Shown here piece by piece: positions 45,441 to 57,210 of a DNA stretch of 64,000 nucleotides. The notes under the pieces were generated by a model, which saw nothing but the letters and a program-made list of their open reading frames with translations, had not been told where the DNA came from and did no database searches. The stretch lies in the NCBI GenBank assembly GCA_028023455.1, contig JAQFVV010006505.1:124001-188000 (forward strand), given 5' to 3'. The stretch is from Epiperipatus broadwayi. Its lineage: Eukaryota > Onychophora > Udeonychophora > Euonychophora > Peripatidae. Numbering within the stretch: the first letter of the stretch is position 1; the number at the start of each line of letters is the position of its first letter. The position numbers and the translations under genes were made by a program.

Positions 45441-47140
45441 AAAGGCAATAGTCAGTAGAAATTTCCTATACTTATCTACAATTACTAATATTGTTTACTA
45501 AATAGATATATTTTACACAGAGAGTTATACTTAATTATTATTAACTTTTTTGTATTAATTATTTGTTTATTCTATCAATAAACTAACAATGGTAATATTA
45601 GATGTGAATATGTTAGAAAGGAATGTTTCATAAATAGACAGTACATTAAAACCTGTTGGAATTTCTTTCAAACATAGCAAGGTATTGTAATCATGTATAA
45701 ATTTGCAACTTTAATACCCATCATTTGAGATTGTCTTAAAAAAAAAAAACTAATTTTGTTATTTAAATTATTTAATTGTCTGCACCATTTTTAATTTATT
45801 CATCTTATTCCAAATGTGTATATGAACAATACATCATAGAACCTTAGAAGTCATTTTCTGAACTGGGGAAAGTGTTAGGTTACTTTTAAAAAAAATCTGT
45901 GATATTATGGAGGGTAATGTATCCATGAAAGTTTTCTTCAAGAAGCCACTGATATTCAAAAATAAGGTTAGCACAATTCAAACTCCAACTCTAAAAAAAA
46001 TAGATACTCATGGTTGAAAGTTAAGTGTGATCTTCTGAGAGATGATTTCATGTGATAATCAGAAAATATAACATGGGCAACTTATACTAAACAGTTATAT
46101 GAATAGTATATAGTTTGATTATCTTAATAAGCAAACTTAAAGATCAATTTCTTTTTGAAATGGTATAAATTAATATTATACGAACAACTCATTATATTAA
46201 TGTAAAAATAATTTAGTTATATGCAAAATACCTTCATTTGTAGGTATATGTTAGTATCATCAAAAGAAACATCATCCATCCATGGTATAATATGTTATAT
46301 TAAAAATCTTTTCAGACCTGATATCAGTGCTTTTACATACTAACTTCCAAGTAAAAATTATCTATCTGCAATAATTAAATGCTTTTCAAAGTGTTCCCTA
46401 CAAATGATCACAGGTGTCAAGAATTTTCCCATTCAGTCCTGATGTCCAAGATTTCATTTAATAAAAAAAATCACTTGACTTAAATATGTTTCTACTTTAT
46501 AGTTTTAATTTTAGTCTTCTATGAATTGTATAACAATGAAACTAAATTTAAATCCACTTTCCATTATTGTATAAAAGGGAAATTAATGTTAGTTTTTCCT
46601 GATATATCTAGTGTAATTTTGAAGATTGTGTAATGAGTTTTTTTTTACAATTATATTTTTCCAGTTTCCCTTTACTTAAAGGTAAAGTAAGTTTTAACAG
46701 TTAAGTAGCATTTAAAATCCCATTGTAAAGCAAACACCTCTAGCAACTTTCCTGAAAGGAATAACGAGGAGAAAAGCTTTACTCATAAGACTATCCCACT
46801 GCAGTTAGGTTTATAAATTAATTATTTGTTTATTCTCTAGCTAAGAATATATAGATATCCATTTATCAATTTATAATTTCATAATGAGTTGAGTTGTCTA
46901 TGAGAAAGTTCAAAGGTTCACTAAGTAGAAGTGAATTCCAAATCATGGGCGCAACAAATGATTGTGCTAAGCATTAGCCACAAGATTATTCTCTTCCCAT
47001 AAATGAATATAGATATCTTATACTAACAACAATATCACATGACCTATCATGTGGTTATTTATTTGCTTTCAGGAATAGTCATCTATACACAACTCCAGAT
47101 CTATCTACTGTCAGTTTGAGGAAACACTGGGTACTAATAT
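45441..47140. other. AT-rich unique stretch
   Basis: No sustained frame, shared repeat or RNA gene recognised. Confidence 0.45.
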
Positions 47141-47142
47141 AA

Positions 47143-47369
47143 CATATATATTGCTTATAACACTTCTTTCATATACACTTCAATGCAAACCATTTTCTTA
47201 AACTTCTTTATTTTCTTTACAGTTTCGACTATCCAGCAGTCTTCATCAGAGATTCTTTTTTACATGAAAAATGGTTGGACAGTCGAAACTGTAAGGAAAA
47301 TAAAGAAGTTTAAGAAAATGGTTTGCATTGAAGTGTAAATGAAAGAAGTGTTATAAGCAATATATATAT
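47143..47369. mobile_element. Foldback element F4, related to F1
   Basis: Nearly perfect arms of about 90 bp (ATTGCTTATAACACTTC, TTCAATGCAAACCATTTTC, TTACAGTTTCGACTATCC) enclose CAGCAGTCTTCATCAGAG. The centre motif matches the F1 core but the arms differ. Confidence 0.75.
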
Positions 47370-47809
47370 GATTATATGAAGATATGCACAGGAAGTGAAA
47401 GAGAAAAATAAGAGAGTATACTAATATAACAGCTTTTTGATTTTGTCTTCATCAGTGAAGACTAAGAATTAGCCCTTGTGAATTTTTAATTTCAAGTTAT
47501 TAATTTGAATAATATCAAGAAGTAAAAAGTGGCTTCTAATAGTATAAGTACAGAAGTTCCAGCTTTGAATACAATCTAAAATGAGCCAAAAGCCAACCAG
47601 TCTAGAGATGATATTTCATAGCATTATAACATCTGGTAACCATTAAATGTCCTATAATATAAATATGCACAATATTTGATTTATGTAATTAAAATATAGG
47701 TGTATATGTCTCAAACAATCAAATCATAGTATATATATTTAACACGTATGTTTGTAAAAACACTTGATCTTACATGGTTAATATTTTTTTTAAAACTTTA
47801 TAAAGATAT

Positions 47810-48910
47810 ATTATATTCAGTAGCAAACTCTCCATACAGTAGTATCACCCAGTGCAAGCCTTAGTAATCAATGGATGCAAGATTTATTCATATTATTACA
47901 CATTGATTACTAAGGCTTGCACTGGGTGCCACTACTACATGGAGTTTGCTACTATGTTTGTGCAAGGATTGGAAATGGTGATTAAGTAATGTTTAGATCA
48001 TTTTATACCATTCATGCCTATGGGATAATGGTGATTGTGGTTTCGCCAAAATAAATATATGCTGAACTAAATTCAGATCTATATGACCATACAGGAATGG
48101 GCTTGGATTGAAGACATTAATGTATTTTCATTCTGAGCTGCTAGCTTTATAGTTAATGAAGTAGGCAAAATGTGATTGTCGGAGGGATTGCAGATCCTAA
48201 GATCTAGTTGCAGTACTCTCAGATCCAAAGGTCCTCACTGACAAAAGCCACAAGCTAGAATGTAGTCTGGACATATTGAATGAGTAGGCACTAGATGGGG
48301 ATTTTATGCACAAACCTTTCTGCATCCATTGATTACTAAGGCTGGCACTTAGTGGCACTACTGTATGGAGAGTTTTGCCTTTGTTTTAACAGCCTGAGCA
48401 AGCATAAGAAATGGTGATCATGTGATGTTTAGTAGGTTAATACAAATCCTGGCTAATATGATAGGGGTGGCTATGGTTATTAAAGAACCAAAGACACCAA
48501 AATGTATGGATACTGAACTGAGTTCAGACCTATATGGCTATGTAAGCTAACGAGCTTCGATTGAAAATATTACTGAGTTTTCAAATTTTAGATTCATGGT
48601 TTTGTAGTTAACTAATGAAGTAAAGAGTGGCTTTTGGAGTTGCATTAAATTCCAAAATCTAGGTACTGCGCTGTCAGATCCAATGCTTCTCACTGTCAAA
48701 AGCCACAAGCTAGAATCTAGTCTGGGGATATTAAATGAGTAAGCATTAAAAGGGGATTTTATGCACAAACCTTCCTGCATCCATTGATTACTAAGGCTTG
48801 CACTGGGTGACACTACTGAATGGAGAGTCCAGTACTGTATTAGCAGTTTGTTGGAGCATAGGAAATGGTGATCATGTGATGTTTTAGTGGTTTTATACAT
48901 TATAGTCAGT
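47810..48910. mobile_element. R1 element, inverted start plus head-to-tail dimer (455 bp)
   Basis: Flanked by ATTATATTCAGT (47,810-47,821) and ATTATAGTCAGT (48,899-48,910), 11 of 12 identical. A short inverted hairpin (47,822-47,955) precedes two + monomers with cores at 48,238 and 48,693. Both are decayed (CTGACAA, CTGTCAA), although stem II stays paired as AGC/GCT. Confidence 0.7.
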
Positions 48911-49765
48911 GAAGCAAAGTTGATCTGATAAATATATATATATATATTTTAATGACGCACAAGTAAAAAATGTACAGATTAATGATAAGCAGAAAAATAA
49001 GTAGATTACATTGGATAATTTAAATTCAATTATGAAAATGGTACCTAACATAAACTAACTACACTAATTCAAAATTAAATCATTAAAAATCAAATTAAAA
49101 AAATTTCTGGTTAATAAACTAGTAATGATTTTTTTAAAATTTGATTTTAGCTAGTAATTTAATTTTTAATCGGTTTATTTAATTTATTATAAGATTAGTT
49201 TAGCTTTTGACATTAAAATAGGTTAAAACAATATAAAGTTCTACAATGAAATAGTACAAATAATTTTAATTTTAATGCAATTCATTACCATAATGTAATA
49301 ATAGCTTAAAATTTTAAATATACACATTAAAAAAATATACATACACACATTTTTATCAACACGTTTTTATATTTTAACTTAAGGTTGTGAAATATAGGCA
49401 TTAATTTTAAATTGGACAAAATATTGTAAGTACCACAGATGAATACAAAAAAAAAAATAGATAAAAAAAAAATAAAACAAAATAGAAATCAGTTCAAATT
49501 CATTTTATAATAATTAAGAGCATCAAATGGGTCCATAACAGGAAGACATGTGATAGTAATCAGAAAAATTTCTAACTGAACATTACAAATAAATCATTGG
49601 AATAATAAGATTATTATTATTATTATTAAGCAAATTATACAACAACTCTCATGAGAACTGTAGATGAGTTAAAATTGTAAGTCAATAAAATATTATAAGT
49701 TGTTATAAATCACGTGTAAATATTTGAAATACATGCATGCTTCATATACCTGTAGCTTAATTGTA
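48911..49765. other. AT-rich stretch with loose inverted repeats
   Basis: Imperfect AATTTGATTTTA/TCAAATTAAA-type complementarity around 49,060-49,190 and an ATT trinucleotide run near 49,610. No gene. Confidence 0.4.
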
Positions 49766-49864
49766 AATATAGGGGATTTGGGCATAGATATTCAAGCACT
49801 CTTCAATTATCTATACTATCTCATACAACTGACACATATGACCACATACATGTAGAAAAGATAA

Positions 49865-49923
49865 ATAATCACCAATATATGTATTTCATGCTAAACCAGC
49901 ACTCATCAGTTGGTCCAGATTAT
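49865..49923 (-). ncRNA. Type I hammerhead ribozyme motif (R2)
   Basis: On the - strand: AUAAUC/GAUUAU and ACCAA/UUGGU in stem I, CUGAUGA, stem II GUGCU/AGCAU (G-U closing pair, loop GGUUU), GAAA, a short AU-rich stem III and triplet AUA. Confidence 0.78.
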
Positions 49924-50260
49924 CATCTCCCATATATATATATATATATAATCAGTGCTCACTTTGTATTTAAATAGCAAATCTTCATACTTTATTGAAC
50001 AGGCTTCAATCCACTCCAACTTCCAACTCTTCAGCCATCCATACCTATGAAAATATGATGATGAAAAGACCAAATCCCATGCTAATGCCAATATTATTAC
50101 CATGCCCATGTTGACCTCAAGTCACTCTGACCTCTCATGTATAAGATTTTCAATGGTATGGATGGCTGAAGAGTTGGAGGTTGGAGTGGATTGAAGCCTG
50201 TCCAATAAAGTATGAAGATAAGCTATCTTAATATAAACTGAGCACTGGTTATATATATAT

Positions 50261-51761
50261 TGTGACAGAATGGGTTCAAACCCAGTCACAAATAATATTA
50301 TTTAATCAGTAAACATATGTAGATGTAGATATATTTATAATAGTTAATTTTTTTTATTACGTGGTGGTGGTTACAAACACACGAACACGGGGGAGGGACT
50401 GTCATTTTTAAATGATATATATGTGCATGTGACAAATGCGTGTATGAATGAATTAAGTAGTGAAAAGAGAGAAACGAGATTTTGTTTCACGCTTTAAAAA
50501 CTAGAGGTTTCCGGCAGAATGAGATTCTATTTTCTGTTATATTACAATAGAAGCTATGACATGAGTTTTCACATGTCTAACATATCTGGTTAGTCCACAT
50601 TGAAAATCGGAAGTGAGATAAAAAAGAAGCTTCTAGAACAAATGGAGGGGGCTATAAAAGCGAGCCACCCAAAATGCATTTGGTCTTTTTCCAGCAGAGC
50701 TACAATCATGAACACCTAAAAGGTTTTAAATATTTAGCTTATATAATGGTGATTTCAAAAGAAATGTTGGAGTAAGAGAAGGCTGCATCGGATTCAAACC
50801 CTAATTACAACCTGCTGCAGATGCCTCAATAAAACCATGATGCCTTGAAACAACACATAATTCCAGCATGGAATCAGGATAAACCTCATCAGCCAATGGA
50901 CATGAAGATCTCAAATCATTGCCTTGATTGCCTAATTTACCTGTGGAATGAAACTCTTTAATAAATAAATAAACTGCTTCTACTACTTCCCAGGAAGAGT
51001 CAGGTAAAGAACTTTAATTAATGATTTTATGTTTCTTTATGAAAAGGAAATTCTTTTGTTTTACTTACTATAATAAGTGGAGGTGACGTATGAACTAAAT
51101 TTAATAAGATTTCCTTAAAGCCTCATTGCATTACGGACGTAATAAAGTAATTAGTGTCAAAAGTCACATGATACAAACTTTTTCATAGTATCGACCTTCA
51201 CTACTTGAGATATGTATGTGAGATCTATTGGAAAGAATGACATATGTGTGCGATTTAAAATGACAGAGAAATAAATACATTTTTTTTTATAATATTAAAT
51301 AAATATACAAAGAAAGTAGAATGTTGAATTAGTTATTTATTTATAGATCCATTTATCTAGTTGTTATTATTTATTTTATGTTTAAAAAAAAGAAAAAGAG
51401 AAAGAACTTTTAACCCCATTCATAGCTACTCCCGGTTGTGACGCCACCCAACCATGAGACTGAGCTAGCTGATGGCCAAAATCTCTCACATTACGTAAAT
51501 AGTATTCTTGTTGGTAATATATCCACTTCGCATAATTCTTATATTCGTATAGGATTGGCACTTGGTGTCCTTCGGATGACCATAAATACACATTGGGGAT
51601 ATATTACAGTTGCGAGAATAAATCCATAAGTTTTGAATAATAATATTTTAGGTCAAAACCACTTAATTAAATAAAAATACATAGGCACGTATGTTGATAC
51701 ATCATATATACATATTCATAGTATACACCTGTCTAGTGAGAGGTAATGGGTTTTGTTATAA
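50261..51761 (+). repeat. 5' LTR
   Basis: Begins with a hairpin-forming TGTGAC...GGGTTC(A/G)AACCC...GTCACA. It has a TATA-box candidate, GCTATAAAAG, at 50,651-50,660, and AATAAATAAATAAA poly(A)-signal candidates near 50,960-50,980. Spurious short frames inside it are not genes. Confidence 0.8.
50651..50660 (+). promoter_or_regulatory. LTR TATA box candidate
   Basis: GCTATAAAAG, conserved in the 3' LTR at 53,541-53,550 and set in a less AT-rich segment (GGAGGGG upstream, GAGCCACCC downstream), unlike random TATA in this window. Confidence 0.55.
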
Positions 51762-51776
51762 TGGCGTCCCAACTAA
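51762..51776 (+). other. Primer-binding site candidate
   Basis: TGGCGTCCCAACTA lies directly after the 5' LTR and starts with TGG, complementary to a tRNA CCA end. The tRNA identity was not determined. Confidence 0.5.
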
Positions 51777-52140
51777 AGGGCTTTGAAGAGAAGTAGAGGG
51801 GAATGGAGATAGTTATGAGAGGTCAGAAATATGTTAATAAAGTGAAAAGTTTTATATTTTATTGAAGAAAGGGTTGTTTAGATATATAGTTCAAATGAAG
51901 CATTAAATAAATCGAAGGGCGTTAATTTGTTAAATGTATATCTATTAAGAAATAACCAGTTTTGTCAGTTCGTACCTGCACAGTGGGTCAAACATACACA
52001 ATCTGTTATTTTTAATTTCTTTGTCTAATTCGATGAGGTTTTGAGAGTTAAAGAGGTTAACGGGAAGATAATGCAGTATGTTGTGATGGGGGAGTGGGTC
52101 CGAGGCATTAATCAAAGATAAAATAAAAGAAAAGAATTTT

Positions 52141-53073
52141 ATGAAAACAAGGATACGCAAGAATATAAAAAAAGAGGAACAGGAAAATATGTTGGAGTGA
52201 ATTTTGAAAAAGCTTGAAAGTCTAGAGTTGAGATTCAGAGATATAGAAAAGAGAATGGACAGATTAGAACAGAAAGTGGGAATCAAAGACGAGAATGATT
52301 TGGGGGAACAGGAAGGTGAAAAGACAGATATGGAGAGTGGAGATGAACAGAAGCAAGGTGCTCAAGTAAACCCCTTGGAAAACCGGCAGCGGTAATAAGT
52401 CACACGATGGTGCAAGGGAGTATGAACCAATTTCTAAAAATTCGTCCATTTGCAGGTAGGATGTGGGAAGCACTGATCGAGCATCTACGTAGCCTAAAAA
52501 ATATTTCAATATAAATCCCATGGTGGAATAAAGTAAGATAATTATCATGTGTGGCAACCTCAAAGACAATGCCCAGTCATGGTGGGATGCACTTGGTCGA
52601 CAGCCGGCTACTTTTGAAGAGTATCAAACAGAAGTGAGAGAGGCCTTTTGGTCTGAGGATAGGCAAGAGTTAACGCGCTATCAAATTATGCAAGAAAAGT
52701 TTAAAGAAGAGTGCAATGATAGCTATTCACAATTTTTTCATAAACAGGTGGCTAGACTGCGGACATTGGATGCATGCAACATGACAGAAAATCATATACT
52801 CCACATTATAAGACACAGTATGCCCATGAGAGTGGAACAGATGATCTTGGGGCAGGGAAAGCATCAATGGGAGAGATTGTGGAGCTGCTCAATGCCATTG
52901 ACATGAGCTCGTATGACTACGGTGGGCATCGTGAAGCAGTAAAAGAGGATGAAAGAGGGCGGAGAATGGGAGTAGATACCTTTCCAAAATGGAGAGAAAC
53001 ACCGGAAGAGAAGAGACCACCTGAGAAGCCGAACTTCAGACCAGGAAAAGAAGCAGAGGGACATATGAGGTGA
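52141..53073 (+). pseudogene. gag of the LTR element, interrupted
   Basis: Order on the + strand: a charged coiled coil (52,141-52,395: LRFRDIEKRMDRLEQKVG), then NQFLKIRPFAG (from 52,421), MCGNLKDNAQSWWDALGRQP with TFEEYQTEVREAFWSEDRQE (52,547-52,680), TRYQIMQEKFKEECNDSYSQ, and a basic tail (52,870-53,073: GRRMGVDTFPKWRE, PGKEAEGHMR). The AQSWWDAL...F..EF/AF pattern is the retrotransposon capsid domain (Retrotrans_gag). Breaks are TGA at 52,198, TAA at 52,393, TAA at 52,512, TAA at 52,529 and a frameshift near 52,860. No C-x2-C zinc knuckle follows. Confidence 0.75.
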
Positions 53074-53133
53074 AATACATAAGTGTTGTACGAAAAGAGC
53101 CATTCAAAATATGCAAATGTATTTGAAGGCTTT

Positions 53134-53145
53134 TGGAGGAGGGGG
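53134..53145 (+). other. Polypurine tract candidate
   Basis: GGAGGAGGGGG lies three bases upstream of the 3' LTR, in the expected place to prime plus-strand DNA synthesis. Confidence 0.6.
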
Positions 53146-53148
53146 TAT

Positions 53149-54662
53149 TGTGACAGAATGGGTTCGAACCCAGTCACAAATGATATTATTTAATCGGTAA
53201 ACATATGTAGACATAGATATATATATAACATTTAATTTTTTTATTATGTGGTGGTGGTTACAAACACACAAACGCGGGGGGGTGGGACTCTGTCATTTTT
53301 AAATGATATATATGTGCATGTGACAAATGTATGTATGAATGAATTAAGTAGTGAAAGAGAGAAACAAGATTTTGTTTCATGCTTTCAAAACTAGAGGTTT
53401 CCAGAAGAATGAGATTCTATATTCTGTTATATTACAATAAAAGCTACGACATGAGTTTTCACACGTCTAACAGATCTGGTTAGTCCACATTGAAAATCGG
53501 AAGTGAGATAAAAAAGAAGCTTCTAGAACAAATGGAGGGGGCTATAAAAGTGAGCCACCCAGAATGCATTTGATCTTTTTCCAGCAGAGATACAACCGTG
53601 AACACCTAAAAGGTTTTAAATATTTAGCTTATATAATGGTGATTTCAAAAGAAATGTCGGGGTAAGCGAAGGCCACATCGGATTCAAACCTCTAATTCCA
53701 ACCTGCTGCAGCTGCCTCAATAAAACCATGATGCCTCAAAACAACACATAATTCCAGTGTGGAATCAGGATAAACCTCATTGGCCAATGGACATGAACAT
53801 CTCAAATCGTTGCCTTGAATTGCCTAATTTACCTGTGGAATGGAACTCTTTAATAAATAAATAAACTGCTTCTACTACTTCCCAGGAAGAGTCAGGTAAA
53901 GAACTTTAATTAATGATTTTATGTTTCTTTATGAAAAGGAAATTCTTTTGTTTTACTTACTATAATAAGTGGAGGTGACGTATGAACTAATTTAATAAGA
54001 TTTCCTTAAAGCCTCGTTGCATTACGGACATAATAAAGTAATTAGTGTCAAAAGTCACATGATACAAACTTTTTCATAGTATCGACCTTCACTACTTGAG
54101 ATATGCATGTGAGATCTATTGGAAAGAATGACATATGTGTGCGATTTAAAATAACAGAGAAATAAATACATTTTTTTTTATAATATTAAATAAATATACA
54201 AAGAAAGTAGAATGTTGAATTAGTTATTTATTTATAGATCCATTTATCTAGTTGTTATTATTTATTTTATGTTTATGTTTAAAAAAAAAAGAAAAAGAGA
54301 AAGAACTCTTAACCCCATTCGTAGCTACTCCCGGCTGTGACGCCACCCGACCATGAGACTGAGCTAGCTGATGGCCAAAACCTCTCTCACATTACGTAAA
54401 TAGTATTCTTGTTGGTAATATATCCACTTCGCATAATTCTTATATTCGTATAGGATTGGCGCTTGGTGTCCTTCAGATGACCATAAATACACATTGGGGA
54501 TATATTACAGTTGCGAGAATAAATCCATAAGTTTTGAATAATAATATTTTAGGTCAAAACCACTTAATTAAATAAAAATACATAGGCACGTATGTTGATA
54601 CATCATATATACATATTCATAGTATACACCTGTCTAGTGAGAGGTAATGGGTTTTGTTATAA
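53149..54662 (+). repeat. 3' LTR
   Basis: Matches the 5' LTR along its length with scattered substitutions, for example in the G-run near 53,275. The right edge returns to R2 sequence at an AT run, so the exact target duplication cannot be delimited. Confidence 0.8.
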
Positions 54663-54679
54663 TATATATGTGGGACATG

Positions 54680-54738
54680 ATAATCTGGGCCAACTGATGA
54701 GTGCTGGTTTAGCACGAAACATGTGTATTGGTGATTAT
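54680..54738 (+). ncRNA. Type I hammerhead ribozyme motif (R2, most complete)
   Basis: CUGAUGA is 54,694-54,700. Stem II is five Watson-Crick pairs, GUGCU (54,701-54,705) with AGCAC (54,711-54,715), loop GGUUU. GAAA is 54,716-54,719. Stem III is ACA/UGU (54,719-54,721 with 54,724-54,726) with a 2-nt loop. The cleavage triplet is GUA (54,725-54,727). Stem I pairs GCCAA (54,689-54,693) with UUGGU (54,728-54,732; one G-U), then past a UGG bulge AUAAUC (54,680-54,685) with GAUUAU (54,733-54,738). Cleavage is predicted after A54,727. Confidence 0.85.
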
Positions 54739-54884
54739 TTACCTTTTCTACATGTATGTAGTCATGTGTATCAGTGGTATGAGATAGTATAGATAGTTGA
54801 AGGGTGCTTGAAATTCTGAGTTCAAATCCGTTATATTTATAATCATGTGTGTAAAATATAAATATTTAAAGATTTTGAAATATA

Positions 54885-55815
54885 AGTAATCAGGAAATTT
54901 TACAAGCATATGTTAGGGAATCGACCATTCACACATGACCATACTATAATATTCAATTAGTGATATTAAACATGAATAAACCCTTGATCTAAATTGCAAG
55001 ATAAAGGCTTTGAGAACATAATAATAGCTATTTTATTTTTTACCTAAATGCAATTGTATAGGCAAATCGTAAACATCTTGGATACAGCATGACTATATTA
55101 AAATATTCACTTTACTTACATTTCTTTTTTAAATCCTATTAACACTTGTGAAATAATGAAATTTAATATGTATCAATATTAGACAATGTTATATTTAATG
55201 TAAATAAATGAGAAATTTTACTAGCATGGAGTCAAACTGTAATTCTTAGGAGAAAAGAATCAACTCTCCACACATGCACTATACTATAATATTCAATTAG
55301 TGGTGTTAAATATGAGTAAACTTTTGATTCAAGTCACAAGATGGCAGTCATTTTTATATTTTTCAAAGTCTTTCTGTTGTTACTTGGATGGAGCATTGAC
55401 TTGTATTTAGCCTAACTAATTAAATATTATAGTATGATGTATGTGTGGAGGGTTGGTTCCCTTCTATTAAATTTACAGCTTGACACTACATGAGTAAAAT
55501 TTCTTAATTATTTACATTGAGTAAAACATCATCTAATATTGACATATAGTAAATTTCAATATTTCACAAGTGTTAATAGGATATTAAAAAAATTATGTTT
55601 AAGTAAATAATTTTTGTACTCTTCTTCCAAGATGCTTAAGATTTGCCTATATAATTATATTTAGGTACAAAGATAAGATGGCCATGGCAATTCTTATTAT
55701 TTGAAGATCTTTATTTGTGGTTTGCTTCAAGGGTTTACTTGTATTTAACTTCACTAATTGAATATTATAGTAAAGTGCATGTGTGGAGGGTTGAATCTCT
55801 TCCCTTAGATTTTGG
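54885..55815. repeat. About 0.9-kb palindromic repeat
   Basis: Arms about 54,885-55,385 and 55,395-55,815 share TCCACACATGCACTATACTA, TAATATTCAATTAGTG and GTGTTAATAGGAT-type segments in inverse order. The left arm itself contains two direct sub-copies. No coding sequence. Confidence 0.6.
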
Positions 55816-56276
55816 AAATAATAAAATCAAAAAGTATTCTAAGTCAGATTCGGGGGGGGGGGGATCTTAGTTTTACAGCATCCTAAAAATTAATATCAAT
55901 GAATTATTAATATTTATATTAGCTATCATAACTAGACTATAACTACATTATTACATTCAAAGTATTAGTGAATAATATGGTATTTTAATTTAATATTTTA
56001 ATAAGCTATAGTTGATGAGACATTTTTAATAAACAGGAATTCTGTTTTAATACCTAGTTAAAATTTGCAGCCATAATGTTTCCAAAGAAAAGCCAATTAA
56101 AACTAGTTCTGGAAGACTGAAATAATAATGCCACTTAGACAATTTACTGCTATTTTAGCTATGCATATCTGTTTTTTATTGACTGTTGTTTTAAAAACAT
56201 CATGGCTGATAATTTTAATTAGAGTTTAAAATGAAATTCCCATTCTTAAACTATACTTGTATTTTTTTTTCTCTAT

Positions 56277-56750
56277 ATGTCATAGCATCAGCTGGGAGGT
56301 AAACTCACAACCGTTTGTAACCAATTACTTGCTTGCAAGGTGGCTGCAATGAACTCTCGGCTAACAATGCTTGATTACTAATATAATCTTATGTTCTCAT
56401 ATGTCATAGCATCGGCCGGGAGGCGAACCCACAACCGTCTGTAACCACCTACTTGCTTGCAAGGTGGCTGCAATGACCTCTCGACTAACAATGCTTGATT
56501 ACAAATATAATCTCATGTTCTCATATGTCATAGCATCGGCCGGGAGGCAAACCCACAACTGTCTGTAACCAACTACTTGCTTGCAAGGTGACTGCGATGA
56601 CCTCTCGGCTAACAACGCTTGATTACTAATATAATCTCATGTTTTCATATGTCATAGCATCGGCCAGGAGGCGAACCCACAACTGTCTGTAACCAACTAC
56701 TTGCTTGCAAGGTGGCTGCGATGACCTCTCGGCTAACAACGCTTGACGAA
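56277..56750 (-). repeat. Four-copy 124-bp array of tRNA-like SINE S1
   Basis: ATGTCATAGC landmarks at 56,277, 56,401, 56,525 and 56,649 give an exact 124-bp period. On the - strand each unit reads GCCGAGAGGTCATCGCAGCC (A-box region), CTTGCAAGCAAG arm and GGGTTCGCCTCCCGGCC (B box), so every unit keeps near-consensus pol III boxes. The array abuts an R2 copy at 56,758. Confidence 0.75.
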
Positions 56751-56757
56751 ATTATAC

Positions 56758-57210
56758 TTGTATTTAAATATTAGATTCGGTTCATATGCTGATCATTCCT
56801 CTTCTGTATATTTAAGTGGACAAAATCCTTTACATGAGGAATCAGAGTGACTTAAAGTTAATATGGGCATGACAATAATATTGGCATCAACATGATATTT
56901 GGGCAATCCATCACCAGATTGTCAAAGGTATAAATGGCTGAAGAGTTAGTTGTAGGATAGTGTAGATTTAAGCCTGTCCATTAAAGTTTGAAGATTTGCT
57001 GCCTTAATATAAAGCTGAGTACTGATTGTATATATGTGTAAAGCTGGTAATCTGGACTAACTAATGAGTGCTGGTTTAGCACAAAATACGTCCATTGGTG
57101 ATTATTTATCTTTTCACTGTGTGTGTGTGATAAGATGGGTTAGCAACATAAGATGGCACTGAGAGTAGTGAATCGAGTGAAAGTCTGTGTTCGAATTCAG
57201 TTTGTTTAGT
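56758..57210 (+). mobile_element. R2 element, near full-length monomer
   Basis: One + strand monomer from TGTATTTAAATATTAGATTC through the AATATGGGCATGACAATAAT segment to a hammerhead near 57,041-57,100 and the tRNA-like head with GTGTTCGAATTC. The ribozyme core is mutated (CTAATGA; CACAAAATACGTCC). Confidence 0.65.

Larger units (their letters stand above)
50261..54662 (+). mobile_element. Gag-only LTR retrotransposon (about 4.4 kb)
   Basis: Two direct repeats of about 1.50-1.51 kb start TGTGACAGAATGGGTTC and end near TTTTGTTATAAT. They flank 1.39 kb of internal DNA. The internal region starts with a primer-binding-site-like TGGCGTCCCAACTA right after the 5' LTR and ends with a purine tract before the 3' LTR. 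It contains a broken gag and no protease, RT or integrase. The LTRs differ at scattered positions and small indels, so insertion is not very recent. The layout recalls TR-GAG elements, which depend on a full-length relative. The capsid type suggests Ty3/gypsy-like, not proven. Confidence 0.8.
49770..54840. mobile_element. R2 inverted dimer split by an LTR retrotransposon
   Basis: The - unit (49,770 to about 50,145) and the + unit (about 50,146-50,260, resuming 54,662-54,840) form a palindromic R2 insertion. The LTR element entered the AT run just 5' of the second ribozyme. Both arms hold well preserved hammerheads. The tRNA-like head follows in the + arm: TCAGTGGTATGAG (54,771-54,783) and GAGTTCAAATCC (54,818-54,829). 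Confidence 0.75.

Noticed and set aside
51945-53177. Open frames on the - strand opposite gag (52,264-52,569 and 52,864-53,177)
   Set aside because: They are shadows of the + strand gag, with no domain and no retroelement signals on that strand.
56277-56750. Cluster of real tRNA genes
   Set aside because: The boxes are good but no complete cloverleaf with acceptor stem is visible, and the same unit occurs dispersed with an A-rich tail, as expected for a SINE.
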